Source: Draconibacterium mangrovi (GTDB taxonomy: Bacteria > Bacteroidota > Bacteroidia > Bacteroidales > Prolixibacteraceae). From it: 64,000 nt of DNA. Below are positions 45,373-54,448 of the stretch, piece by piece. The DNA is taken from the NCBI RefSeq assembly GCF_010586825.1, contig NZ_JAAAGB010000001.1:1054001-1118000 (forward strand), in the 5' to 3' direction. Position 1 is the stretch's first letter. Each line of letters begins with the position of its first letter. Below the pieces are notes generated by a model. That model did not search any database and was not told the DNA's origin. It saw nothing but the letters and a program-made list of their open reading frames with translations. The position numbers and the translations under genes were made by a program.

Positions 45373-46313
45373 TCAAACAATGTTAGGTTTTTTATTTCTG
45401 GTGTTTCAAAAATATCACAATATTCAAAGTAATACGCCATCAAAATATAAACTGCGTTATGCACTGCTACATTGTTTCGGGGACTAGCTTGATTCCTAAT
45501 GTAAAAGAAAAGTTCATCATTTTTAGTTTCACTTTCTGGTATTTCTGAAATACCTTTTTGGTAAATACTACTAAAACTTTTTCTCAAGTCATCTTTAACA
45601 AAATTGCTTTGCAAACTGAAGTATTCGCTGATAACATACGCTTGTCTTCTTCCTGCATTCAAATATTCACTTACAGATTTGCTCAAAGAATTGAAATTTA
45701 TCTTATTATCAAAATTTGGGTCATCCGGTATTTTTTCACACGAATCGTTAACCTCTGATTGCAAAGTATATTTTATAACTTCAGTCATAATACTATAATC
45801 AGGTTCTTGTATATCCATGGTGTCAGGTAAGAAACCTATAATGTCAATAATTTTTTGGTCATCCATCCCGAGAAATAATTCCTCAAGATTCTTATTCCTA
45901 AATAACTCGGCAGTAATATTATTTCGCTGTGAAATATTATAAACATCAGCGATTAATGTAGGATAATTGCCTTTATATTTGTCATTAACAACGTAATAAA
46001 ATTCTTTGATTGAAAATCCTCTTTTAGACCAATATTTCTGAAGTCCATCAAAATCTGCTATTAGTTTTTTTATTGCATCTCCCTCCTTTGAAGGTAAATC
46101 CTCTGGAGCATAAACCTGATAATACACTCCTTTTGTTTTGTCGAAACCATCATTCTTCCTATCACCGTATTTCCCTTGTGGCTTTACGGGTTCAAAGTTT
46201 GCATTATAGTTTTGCATTACACGAATAAAAAAGTCTTCATATGATTGTTTATCGCTTTCATAAACTTTATTCTTGAAAAGTAATCTAGCAATATGTTTTT
46301 CATCTCTGGTCAT
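45369..46313 (-). CDS. ABC-three-component system effector/sensor protein
   Basis: The 314-residue protein is the first gene of the ABC-3C operon. The N-terminal domain (about 1-130) contains GKYGDRKNDGFDKTKGVYYQ then VYAPED, giving D51, D55, Q66 and Y68. The order resembles a restriction-endonuclease-like (PDDEXK) core in which the usual lysine is replaced by tyrosine. The C-terminal region (about 190-314) fits the ABC-3C C-terminal association domain. It may recognise or cut invading nucleic acid, or be an inactive sensor. It has no signal peptide. Confidence 0.7.
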   Translation of the reverse strand: MTRDEKHIARLLFKNKVYESDKQSYEDFFIRVMQNYNANFEPVKPQGKYGDRKNDGFDKTKGVYYQVYAPEDLPSKEGDAIKKLIADFDGLQKYWSKRGFSIKEFYYVVNDKYKGNYPTLIADVYNISQRNNITAELFRNKNLEELFLGMDDQKIIDIIGFLPDTMDIQEPDYSIMTEVIKYTLQSEVNDSCEKIPDDPNFDNKINFNSLSKSVSEYLNAGRRQAYVISEYFSLQSNFVKDDLRKSFSSIYQKGISEIPESETKNDELFFYIRNQASPRNNVAVHNAVYILMAYYFEYCDIFETPEIKNLTLFE

Positions 46314-46906
46314 AAAATGATTTTAATTTGTTAGTCTCGTCGCTTGAGGGGGAAACAGCTTTTTGCGATCCGAAGAAACAGCCTGTATGTCGGGGCTTAC
46401 AAATGAGCTATTTGTGTTTTGGTTTTTCATCAGTTTATATATGTTGCTGTGGTCTCATTGCATGAACGTCAACGCGCTTGTTTATATATTACATTAATGT
46501 CGCTAATTGAACATGTACTTTTAATCCCTGGGGTGGCAAAAAATCTCTCGCTGCTAATCGTTCTGGGTGTCACCGGATTAGGTGAGCCAATTTAATCATA
46601 ATTATTATATAATGAAAATCGGTGTTGGGATTTGTTGTAAACATGTGTTGGGAATTGGGTGGTTATGGGTTGATTTACCCACCCTCCTGTCCCTCCCTTC
46701 GGGAATGGAGGGACGATTAGCCGGAGTTTCAAACAACTGTTTTGTTTACTTTTCGGGTAGGCGCTTTGAAATAAGGTTTCTCTTTTTCTATGCTAAAGGA
46801 TTCGCACGGTAGCGGGGATAAACTGGATACTCGTTACTGGTTACTGGATAATTGTGACTAATGACTAGTGGCTAGTAGCTAGTAGCTAATGGCTAATGGC
46901 AAGTGA
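46314..46906. other. 593-base spacer without a supported gene
   Basis: This spacer holds the putative ABC-3C promoter region, then A+T-rich sequence (46420-46520). A G+C-rich segment follows (46525-46590, with GGGGTGGC and GGGTGTCACCGGATTAG), then a CCTCCCTTCGGGAATGGAGG hairpin near 46690. The phrase repeats run to the end of the next gene. A 76-residue open frame on the plus strand has no initiation signal or coding character. I recognise no RNA gene. Confidence 0.5.
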
Positions 46907-46917
46907 CTAGTGGCCAG
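46825..46917. repeat. Low-complexity phrase repeat (ACTGGATACT / CTAGTAGCTAG family)
   Basis: GATACTCGTTACTGGTTACT then GACTAATGACTAGTGGCTAG and TAGCTAGTAGCTAATGGC fill the space up to the stop of the gene at 46907. It is the sister of the stretch at 41112-41224. Like that copy, it runs into the 3' end of a gene. Confidence 0.7.
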
Positions 46918-47788
46918 AAACATTTATCTTTTTAACAATCTCAGCCTCGGCATTGTCGTACACTTTACGGATTCGCGGATCGTTAAAATTCATGGTACGT
47001 TCTTCAAAAGCCATGTCGTTAATGCGCCCAAACAGGCGTTCTTTAGCACTGCGTATATCTTTTCCGTAGATGTGGTACGAATCGGCCTGCCAGTTCATGC
47101 GCCCCAGTTTTACAGTCCTACCCGTCTTCTCCGCAATCCCGGCAGCAACCACATCTTTGCTAAATTGAATAAATCCGAACATATTCAGGAATCCGGCATT
47201 CCAGGCATCGTTACTTCGGTAGCGGATATTGCTGTTTAGCCACCAAATGCCGTCTTCGTCTTCCAGAATGCGGTACCACAACGATTGTAAACTTGGCGGA
47301 TCGTCGCAGGTAAAATCGATGTTCGGCATCCAGGTAATCATTTGCGCCTGTCGGGTAAAAGGCTGTTCGGCCAGTTTATTGATCACATTTTTAATCTGAT
47401 CAACTTTAAAATCACCCACTTCTTTTGATTCTCCGTCCACCAGTTCTTTCCAAACACCATAGTTTTGCAGTCGCCCGTGATAGGTATATTCCGGACGTTT
47501 ATCTTCCGGATCGTTCAAGTTTTTTACCAGGTGGTCTTTCAGTCCTTCCAGTTCCAGCACGTATTCGCGCAAATCTTCAACACCTCCGGGAAAGGCCATG
47601 TGAATCATCGGATCGGTCTCCGGCTCCAGAATCGTTAAATTCATGGTACAGTCGATACTCAGCGGATCACCCGGCCGGTCGTACTGCGTTTTAAAACGGG
47701 TTCCTTGCCCGTACAAATAAATAAGTGCTGTTTCATAAGCTTCGGCCAACGATCTTCCTGTTACCGATATTACCGGAATATTCTTCAT
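46907..47788 (-). CDS. Thymidylate-synthase-fold protein lacking the usual PPC cysteine
   Basis: The 293-residue protein resembles thymidylate synthases of the shorter archaeal-like branch: an N-terminal QYDRPGDPLSIDC, YHGRLQNYGVWKELV, ITWMPNIDFTCDDPPSLQSL, and the R-S-x-D phosphate/dUMP region RYRSNDAWNAGFLNMFGFIQ. In ThyA the catalytic Cys follows PP; here the PP is followed by Ser166, with a Cys at 161. So either the nucleophile has moved or the enzyme does another pyrimidine reaction. It starts with a plain ATG and an A-rich leader. The genome presumably has a separate true thyA, not in view. Confidence 0.6.
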   Translation of the reverse strand: MKNIPVISVTGRSLAEAYETALIYLYGQGTRFKTQYDRPGDPLSIDCTMNLTILEPETDPMIHMAFPGGVEDLREYVLELEGLKDHLVKNLNDPEDKRPEYTYHGRLQNYGVWKELVDGESKEVGDFKVDQIKNVINKLAEQPFTRQAQMITWMPNIDFTCDDPPSLQSLWYRILEDEDGIWWLNSNIRYRSNDAWNAGFLNMFGFIQFSKDVVAAGIAEKTGRTVKLGRMNWQADSYHIYGKDIRSAKERLFGRINDMAFEERTMNFNDPRIRKVYDNAEAEIVKKINVSGH

Positions 47789-48012
47789 CTTTAAAAGTTT
47801 AATCTATTCGATTGATCGAAAGGATTTAAAGATAGAAAAAAGGCAAGCGAATGAAACTTTGGCGCGTATAAAAAATGAATTGAAGCGACAATCAACTGAT
47901 TTAGTTTTGCATTTTTTTAATAAGTCTTTAATTTCTTAGGAATTTATTTTCAAAACTTTTATACTTTTATCCGACTAAATGATTTTAAATTATAATCTAT
48001 AACCAATTAACC

Positions 48013-49281
48013 ATGAGTACTAAATCGACTTCGAGAAGAAGTTTCTTAAAAGGTGCGCTGGCTGCAGGAGCCGGCCTGGTTATCGTTCCGCGCCACGTGT
48101 TGGGCGGCAACGGATATCTCGCACCATCCGACCAGTTAACAAAAGCAATTATTGGTGTCGGCTCAATGGGCCGCGGTCATATTCCTTACGAAGGCACACG
48201 CGTTGTTGCCATTTGCGATGTGGATACCGAACACCTGAAACTGGCCAAAAACCTGATTAATCACGACGTAAAACAATTCACTGATTTTAGGGAAGTGTGC
48301 CAGCTGCCCGAAGTTGACATTGTGCACATTGCCACGCCGCCACACTGGCACGGAATTATGGCTGTTGAAGCCGCCAAAGCCGGGAAAGACATTTGGTGCG
48401 AAAAACCAATGACACGCACTATTGGCGAAGGTAAAAGAGTAATTGAAGCCGTAAATGCGCATGGCCGTATGTTCCGTCTGAACACCTGGTTCCGTTTTAA
48501 AGACCAGTTTTACGGACTGGGAACCGATGTAAAACCACTAAAAAAAGTGATCGATAGTGGCATTTTAGGATGGCCGCTAAAAGTTACTGTTAGCGGAATT
48601 ACCGGCTACAACTGGAAGTTCTACTGGCAGGGCAAACATAACCTTGCTCCTCAACCGGTTCCGAAAAACCTTAATTACGATATGTGGTTAGGGCCTGCGC
48701 CATACAAACCTTACAATGTTGAGCGTGTTCATGCCAATTTCCGTGGCTACTGGGATTACGATGGCGGCGGATTGGGCGATATGGGTCAGCACTATCTCGA
48801 CCCTGTTCAATACATGCTGGGCAAAGACGATACCAGCCCGGTAAAGATTGAGGTTGACGCACCACAGCAACATTATGATGCCGTTGGTACCTGGCGACGT
48901 GTAACTTATACTTATGCCGATGGATGCCAGATCATTCTCGATGGCGAAAACCGCGACAAAGATGCAGCCTATATTGAAGGTCCTAACGGCAAAATCTACC
49001 AGGGTTTCCGTTCGGATATTCCTAATCTGCAAAGCTTTATTAAATCTTTACCTGATCCTGAACCTCAGATCGGTGTTTTCTCTGAATCGGTGAAAACACG
49101 CAAGAAGTTTGCACTGAACGAGACCAACGGATTCCGGTCGGCAACGCTTGTAAACCTTGGTATTACCGCAGTCCGACTGGGACGCACACTGCATTTCGAT
49201 CCTGAAAAACTTGAGTTTATTGATGATGAAGGAGCAAACCGTCTGATCAATCAGCCAATGCGCGCACCTTGGACGATTTAA
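48013..49281 (+). CDS. Tat-exported Gfo/Idh/MocA family oxidoreductase
   Basis: The 422-residue protein has a Tat signal (STSRRSFLKGALAAGAGLVI), the Rossmann loop GVGSMGRGHIPYEG, the catalytic-lysine motif AGKDIWCEKPMTRTIGEGKR, and WRG-like GYWDYDGGGLGDMGQHYLDP. Its C-terminal half has the usual substrate sheet. Such enzymes oxidise the C3 hydroxyl of glycosides (or remove it) using bound NAD. The next gene is a DUF1080 protein; members of that family cleave 3-keto glycosides, so the two probably act in sequence in the periplasm. The spacer between them contains an ATTAAGGATTAATGA repeat. Confidence 0.87.
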   Translation: MSTKSTSRRSFLKGALAAGAGLVIVPRHVLGGNGYLAPSDQLTKAIIGVGSMGRGHIPYEGTRVVAICDVDTEHLKLAKNLINHDVKQFTDFREVCQLPEVDIVHIATPPHWHGIMAVEAAKAGKDIWCEKPMTRTIGEGKRVIEAVNAHGRMFRLNTWFRFKDQFYGLGTDVKPLKKVIDSGILGWPLKVTVSGITGYNWKFYWQGKHNLAPQPVPKNLNYDMWLGPAPYKPYNVERVHANFRGYWDYDGGGLGDMGQHYLDPVQYMLGKDDTSPVKIEVDAPQQHYDAVGTWRRVTYTYADGCQIILDGENRDKDAAYIEGPNGKIYQGFRSDIPNLQSFIKSLPDPEPQIGVFSESVKTRKKFALNETNGFRSATLVNLGITAVRLGRTLHFDPEKLEFIDDEGANRLINQPMRAPWTI

Positions 49282-49329
49282 AGGATGAAGGATTAGTTAT
49301 TAAGGATTAATGATAAAGGATTAATTACA

Positions 49330-52300
49330 ATGAAAAAATATATAGTTCAAATTACTACGATCCTGTTGCTGGCCTGCCTGAGTATGGCCGGAATGGCGCA
49401 GGATAACCGAACACTCGACACCAAAGTTGCCGATGTGCTGGCACAAATGCCAACCAAAAATCTGACTCACCGCGACAAAGCGATGAACGACATCTTTTTA
49501 ATGGGTAACGAAGGTTACCAGAAACTGGCAGCACAACTTGTTCCGCTGGGCACCGGCGACGACACCGCCGTGCGTTTTGCGCTGAACAGTTTTTCGCGTT
49601 ATGCCAGTCAGTTTGGTAAATGTGAAGAACGTGCTTTTGCCGAAGAGAACCTTTTAAAAGCACTCAACACTGCGAACGACGTTGAGGTAAAGACTTATCT
49701 TCTCAATCAGTTGAACCTGGTTGCCGGCGAGAAGACCGTTGAGCAGGTAAAAAGCTACTTAACTGATGAACAACTGACAGAACCGGCAGCACAAACCATT
49801 CTGTCGACCGAAGATCCGAAAACAGCAGAGGTGTTTCTTGCGGCATTCCCAAAAACTGAAGGGAATACACAAATGACCATCGTTCGGGCTTTGGGGCAGT
49901 TAAAATGCAAACGCGCCGTTCCGATGATTACTCCATTGGTTAGTTCAGATAGTGAGCCGATGCAAAAAACAGCTCTGGCCGCTCTGGCAAATATAGGATC
50001 TCCTGATTCGTATAAAACTTTGTTAAGTGCTGCGTCGGCTGTGGACTTTAATTACGATGCCACCAATGCAGCCGAAGCATTTCTGACCTACACCAAACGT
50101 TTGGGCGAGCAAAAAGAACTGGAGTTAATGGAAAAAGCTTGCAAGGCTATTTTTAAAGCCAATTCTGCAAGCGACCATTTACACAATTATTCGACAGCGC
50201 TTCGTATTTATGCCAACAACCTTGGCTACGAGGCTACCCCTCTTTTATTAGAGGCTGTTGACTCACCGGATAAAGCGTTTCGTTACTCTGCACTAAATAT
50301 TGCCGAAAATCTGGGAGGTGTTGCCGATACGCGTAAATGGATTGCTAAAGCAGAGACTTCCAACGCCGAAGTAAAAGCAGAAATTATTGATATGTTGGGA
50401 AGACGTGGTTGCGCGCAGGCAAACGATTTTGTTTTGGCGAGCCTTAATTCAGCAAGTGAAGTTGTTCGCACAGAAGCAGTGACTGCTTTGGCAAACCTTC
50501 AGGGAAGTGAAGCTATTCCAACCTTAACTGCACATCTGGCGCAAGGAAAAGATATTGAAGCAACAACAAAGGTGTTAAACACGCTGCTTGACAAAGAGCA
50601 TTTATACCTGAATGCAGGAAACCTCGATCAATCAGAAGGAAAAACCAAAGCCGCTTTTATCAATCTTGTCGGCGCTAAAGCAGGCTCGCAATATTTTGAT
50701 GAAATACTGGCCGCCACTTCTTCTTCAAATGCAGATGAAACAGCAGCTGCTTTTGCCGCGCTGAAACAAGTTTCTTCTTACGAAAATACCGACGCACTAT
50801 TAAAACTTTTGCTTTCAGTTTCTGAGCTTTCTGAAATTACTGAAACACAACTGGCGTTAATTTCGGCTGTTGACGGTATCGCCGAAGAGCAGAAAGCAAG
50901 CGGTAAAGTATTGAGCACATTGGAACAATCCAATAAAAAAGCCCGCCTCTTTCCTATTCTGCCAACAATTGGCGGAGAAACAGCCCTTGAAACTGTTACC
51001 GGATATTTTAATTCATCAAGCGGAGAGCAGAAACAAGCTGCATTTACCGCCTTAACCAACTGGCAGGATTATGCCGCTTCAAAGCCTTTATTCGAAATCT
51101 GTAAATCAGGAAATACAACTTTCAGCCAGCCGGCATTCGAAAGTTTTGTGCGTAGGGTTGCCGGTGCAGATCTTCCTGACGACCAGAAACTGCTGCAATA
51201 CCGCAAGGTTATGCAATATGCTTCGTCAGCCTCCGAACAGAAAAACGTGATCGCTGCCATTGGACGTTTAAGAACATTCCTTTCGTTGGTGTACCTGGAG
51301 CAATACCTGGAAAAAGAAGAGCTGACAGCGACAACCTCGCGTGCGATTATGAATATCGCCATGCCAAACAGTGAAGGAGAAGGCGGTTTAACAGGCGACA
51401 TCGTTCGTCGGATTTTGGGTAAAGCTGAACAGGCTTTGTCGGGCGAAGACAGTGCTTACGACAAAATAAATATTCAGAATTACCTGAAAGCGATGCCAAA
51501 AGACAAAGGTTATGTTTCGATGTTCAACGGCAAAAACCTGGACGGATGGCAAGGCATGCTTTTGGATGGCAACCCGATAAAAATTGCCAAACTAAGCGAT
51601 ACAGAGCGCGCCAAAGAGCAGGAATCAGCCAATATTAAAATGTTGGAAAACTGGAGCGTAAAAGATGGAATGATTATTTTTAACGGACACGGTGCGAACC
51701 TGGTTTCGAAAAAGATTTACAAAGATTTTGATATGATTGTTGACTGGCGCATTAGCAAAAAGGGCGACAGCGGCATTTACCTGCGTGGAACACCACAGGT
51801 ACAGATATGGGATACCTCGCGTGTTGAAGTGGGTGCCCAGGTTGGCTCAGGTGGTTTATACAACAACAATCCTGAGAATGTACGCAATCCCTTGCTGGTT
51901 GCCGATAATCCGATTGATGAATGGAATACTTTCCGCATTACAATGATGGGAGAAAATGTAACCGTTTATCTAAATGGCGAACTGGTGGTTGACAATGTAA
52001 AAATGGACAACTACTGGGACCGCAGTATTCCGATTTTCAGCGAAGGAACCATTGAACTGCAGGCACACGGCAACGAACTGGCTTTCCGCGATGTGTATGT
52101 TCGGGAGATCAATACCAAAGAAATTGGGTTAACACAGGAAGAGATCGACGAAGGATTTGTTTCGTTGTTCAACGGTAAAAACCTTGATGGATGGCAAGGA
52201 AACAAGACCGACTATTACGCCGAAAACGGCGAATTGGTGGTAAATCCTAAAATGGGTGGCCATGGCAACCTGTTCACCGAAAAAGAATACGGCGACTTTG

Positions 52301-52731
52301 TTTTCCGTTTTGAATTTAAACTCACTCCGGGCGCTAACAACGGACTAGGAATTCGTGCTCCGCTTGAAGGCGATGCCGCATACGTGGGTATGGAATTACA
52401 AATTCTGGATAACACCGCACCTATTTATGCCAACTTGCACGAGTATCAATACCACGGATCGGTTTACGGAACTATTCCTGCCAAACGCGGCTTTTTAAAT
52501 CTGGTTGGCGACTGGAATACACAGGAAGTTGTGGTGAAAGGAACTAAAATTAAAATCACTCTGAACGGTGAAGTGATTTTGGATGGCGATATTGCCGATG
52601 CCCGCGAGCATGGAACCAAAGATGGTAAAGATCATCCGGGCTTGCAAAACGACAAAGGTTTTATCGGATTTCTTGGACATGGCTCAGAATTGTGGTTCCG
52701 GAATATCCGGATTAAGGATTTGAGCGAATAA
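49330..52731 (+). CDS. HEAT-repeat protein with two DUF1080 (3-keto-glycoside hydrolase-like) domains
   Basis: The 1133-residue protein has a signal peptide (about 1-24, ending GMAQ) and a long HEAT-like array (about 150-690) built of ALA-x-x-x-S/D helix pairs. Two tandem DUF1080 beta-sandwich domains follow, at about 730-925 and 935-1130, each opening VSxFNGKNLDGWQG (51510 and 52160) and containing the R/D/D carbohydrate-binding face. DUF1080 proteins hydrolyse or bind 3-keto glycosides produced by Gfo/Idh/MocA enzymes. The duplication and the HEAT scaffold suggest a large periplasmic or surface enzyme. It forms a unit with the oxidoreductase upstream. Confidence 0.85.
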   Translation: MKKYIVQITTILLLACLSMAGMAQDNRTLDTKVADVLAQMPTKNLTHRDKAMNDIFLMGNEGYQKLAAQLVPLGTGDDTAVRFALNSFSRYASQFGKCEERAFAEENLLKALNTANDVEVKTYLLNQLNLVAGEKTVEQVKSYLTDEQLTEPAAQTILSTEDPKTAEVFLAAFPKTEGNTQMTIVRALGQLKCKRAVPMITPLVSSDSEPMQKTALAALANIGSPDSYKTLLSAASAVDFNYDATNAAEAFLTYTKRLGEQKELELMEKACKAIFKANSASDHLHNYSTALRIYANNLGYEATPLLLEAVDSPDKAFRYSALNIAENLGGVADTRKWIAKAETSNAEVKAEIIDMLGRRGCAQANDFVLASLNSASEVVRTEAVTALANLQGSEAIPTLTAHLAQGKDIEATTKVLNTLLDKEHLYLNAGNLDQSEGKTKAAFINLVGAKAGSQYFDEILAATSSSNADETAAAFAALKQVSSYENTDALLKLLLSVSELSEITETQLALISAVDGIAEEQKASGKVLSTLEQSNKKARLFPILPTIGGETALETVTGYFNSSSGEQKQAAFTALTNWQDYAASKPLFEICKSGNTTFSQPAFESFVRRVAGADLPDDQKLLQYRKVMQYASSASEQKNVIAAIGRLRTFLSLVYLEQYLEKEELTATTSRAIMNIAMPNSEGEGGLTGDIVRRILGKAEQALSGEDSAYDKINIQNYLKAMPKDKGYVSMFNGKNLDGWQGMLLDGNPIKIAKLSDTERAKEQESANIKMLENWSVKDGMIIFNGHGANLVSKKIYKDFDMIVDWRISKKGDSGIYLRGTPQVQIWDTSRVEVGAQVGSGGLYNNNPENVRNPLLVADNPIDEWNTFRITMMGENVTVYLNGELVVDNVKMDNYWDRSIPIFSEGTIELQAHGNELAFRDVYVREINTKEIGLTQEEIDEGFVSLFNGKNLDGWQGNKTDYYAENGELVVNPKMGGHGNLFTEKEYGDFVFRFEFKLTPGANNGLGIRAPLEGDAAYVGMELQILDNTAPIYANLHEYQYHGSVYGTIPAKRGFLNLVGDWNTQEVVVKGTKIKITLNGEVILDGDIADAREHGTKDGKDHPGLQNDKGFIGFLGHGSELWFRNIRIKDLSE

Positions 52732-52746
52732 TCAATTCAAAGAAAT

Positions 52747-52783
52747 AAAGTGATGGTCTCGCACAAAATGAGGCCATCACTTT
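52747..52783 (+). terminator. Terminator of the DUF1080 gene
   Basis: AAAGTGATGGTCTC pairs with GAGGCCATCACTTT (one wobble), giving a 14-bp stem before the sulfatase ATG at 52797. Confidence 0.75.
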
Positions 52784-52796
52784 ACAAAACTAACTT

Positions 52797-54110
52797 ATGA
52801 AAATCAGTACTACCATTTTTACGCTACTGCTTGCACTTTTTGTTTGTGGCTGCCAAACAAACGACATGCCGACCAAACCCAATGTGGTATTGATTATGGC
52901 CGACGACATGGGTTACGAATGTATTGGCGCTTATGGTTCAACCTCGTATAAAACGCCAAACATTGATCGGTTAGCATCCAAAGGATTTCTATTCTCCAAT
53001 TGTGTTTCTCAGCCTTTATGCACTCCTTCGCGGGTGAAAATTATGACCGGGAAATACAATTACCGTAATTACGATTTTTTTGGTCACTTAAACCTATCGG
53101 AGTATTCCATTGGAAACATCATGCAAGATGCCGGTTATGAAACTTGTATTGCGGGAAAATGGCAGTTAAACGGGCTGGCCTACCAAGACCAGATTGCCGA
53201 CTGGAATGATAACACCCGCCCCAATAAATTCGGTTTTGATGAGTATTGTTTATGGCAGCTTACCAAAGGACGTGATCAGGGGGAACGATATGCCAATCCA
53301 TTAATTGAACAAAACGGCCTGGTATTGGAGAGAAACGCCAACGATTACGGCCCTGATATTTTTGCGAACTATATTCTGGATTTTATTGAACGGAATCAAG
53401 ACAAACCATTTTTTGCCTATTACCCGATGGTACTGGTTCACGATCCTTTTGTTCCAACACCCGCTTCGGAAGATTGGAACAAGCCTGAATTACGTTACAA
53501 AAATGATACAGCTTATTTTAAAGACATGGTTGCCTACACCGATAAAATTGTAGGAAAGATCATCGACAAACTTCAGGAATTGGGCCTGGAAGAGAATACC
53601 ATACTAATTTTTACGGGCGATAACGGCACGCACCCAACTATTTATTCTCAATTAAGTGATGAAACAATTCAGGGAGCCAAAGGAAATACCATCGATGCAG
53701 GTATTCATGTCCCCCTTATTGTTTCGTGGCCTTCACAAATTCAAAACAACTCCGTTTTTGAACCCCTTATTGAATTCAGCGATTTCTTTCCAACCCTGGC
53801 AGATGTTGTGGGTGCCGAACTTGAATCGGATGGCAAAAGTTTTTATCCTTTATTACTTGGAGAAAAGTACGTTCCGCGCGAAACTGCATTTGTGCATTAC
53901 GATCCGCAATGGGGAGCCAATGTAAACAAATACCGAAACCAGTTTATTCGCACATTAGACTATAAACTTTATCCCGACGGACGGTTTTTTAACGTACAAA
54001 CAGATAAACTGGAAAAGGTTCCGTTACCTACTGATTCGTTGAATACGGAAGAGTTGGAAGTAAGATCGATGTTGGAAAAAGAACTGGAAAAACATCCAAA
54101 ATGGCAATAA
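52797..54110 (+). CDS. Sulfatase lipoprotein (formylglycine-dependent, type I)
   Basis: The 437-residue alkaline-phosphatase-superfamily hydrolase has a lipoprotein signal (Cys19 in LFVCGC). The first metal motif is NVVLIMADDMG, and the formylglycine site is C75 in LCTPSRVKIMTGKYNYRN (CxPxR). A His/Asp set follows (GKWQLNG; FTGDNGTH). Activation requires oxidation of C75 by an FGE-type enzyme not seen here. It removes sulfate from a glycan. Together with the oxidoreductase and DUF1080 genes it suggests a sulfated glycoside substrate, though no SusCD or GH gene is contiguous. Confidence 0.9.
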   Translation: MKISTTIFTLLLALFVCGCQTNDMPTKPNVVLIMADDMGYECIGAYGSTSYKTPNIDRLASKGFLFSNCVSQPLCTPSRVKIMTGKYNYRNYDFFGHLNLSEYSIGNIMQDAGYETCIAGKWQLNGLAYQDQIADWNDNTRPNKFGFDEYCLWQLTKGRDQGERYANPLIEQNGLVLERNANDYGPDIFANYILDFIERNQDKPFFAYYPMVLVHDPFVPTPASEDWNKPELRYKNDTAYFKDMVAYTDKIVGKIIDKLQELGLEENTILIFTGDNGTHPTIYSQLSDETIQGAKGNTIDAGIHVPLIVSWPSQIQNNSVFEPLIEFSDFFPTLADVVGAELESDGKSFYPLLLGEKYVPRETAFVHYDPQWGANVNKYRNQFIRTLDYKLYPDGRFFNVQTDKLEKVPLPTDSLNTEELEVRSMLEKELEKHPKWQ

Positions 54111-54203
54111 CATTCAGATAGTGTCTGCATTAAACGTGCGAACCTCCCAAATTAAAATTTAAAAGGCCATTTTCCAGACTATTAGATGGTTTTTCAATAC
54201 AGG

Positions 54204-54446
54204 TTACACCGGGCAGCAATTCGAGATCTTCAGATTAAAAACGGCCGGGCTTTGTGCAAAAACCTCTTCCATTGCCTGAGATAAGGCTTGCATAATATCA
54301 GCCAGCTCGCCGCTAATTATACTGCTCATTTTGCCGGGTTCCACTTCAATGGTTGGGTTGTTTGCCAAAAGTGACAAAAACGTATCGACAGGTTTTTCAA
54401 AGTCGTTGCTCAAGGGGTAAAGGCTTATTTCAACAGCAACTTGCAT
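54204..54446 (-). CDS. Small thiamine-binding-type (YkoF/DUF77-like) protein
   Basis: The 80-residue protein has the alternating strand pattern of the MTH1187/DUF77 fold: VAVEISLYPLS at the start, a central helix (VDTFLSLLANNP), the segment MSSIISGELADIMQALSQAM, and a final strand. Family members bind thiamine or its pyrimidine part, or form small ring structures. It lies 2 bases after the methyltransferase stop, so the pair is probably co-translated. Assignment is by pattern only. Confidence 0.55.
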   Translation of the reverse strand: MQVAVEISLYPLSNDFEKPVDTFLSLLANNPTIEVEPGKMSSIISGELADIMQALSQAMEEVFAQSPAVFNLKISNCCPV

Positions 54447-54448
54447 GG

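Noticed and set aside
46582-46812. 76-residue plus-strand open frame
   Set aside because: It lies in a low-complexity, hairpin-containing spacer, with no start context, no family resemblance and repeats at its end.
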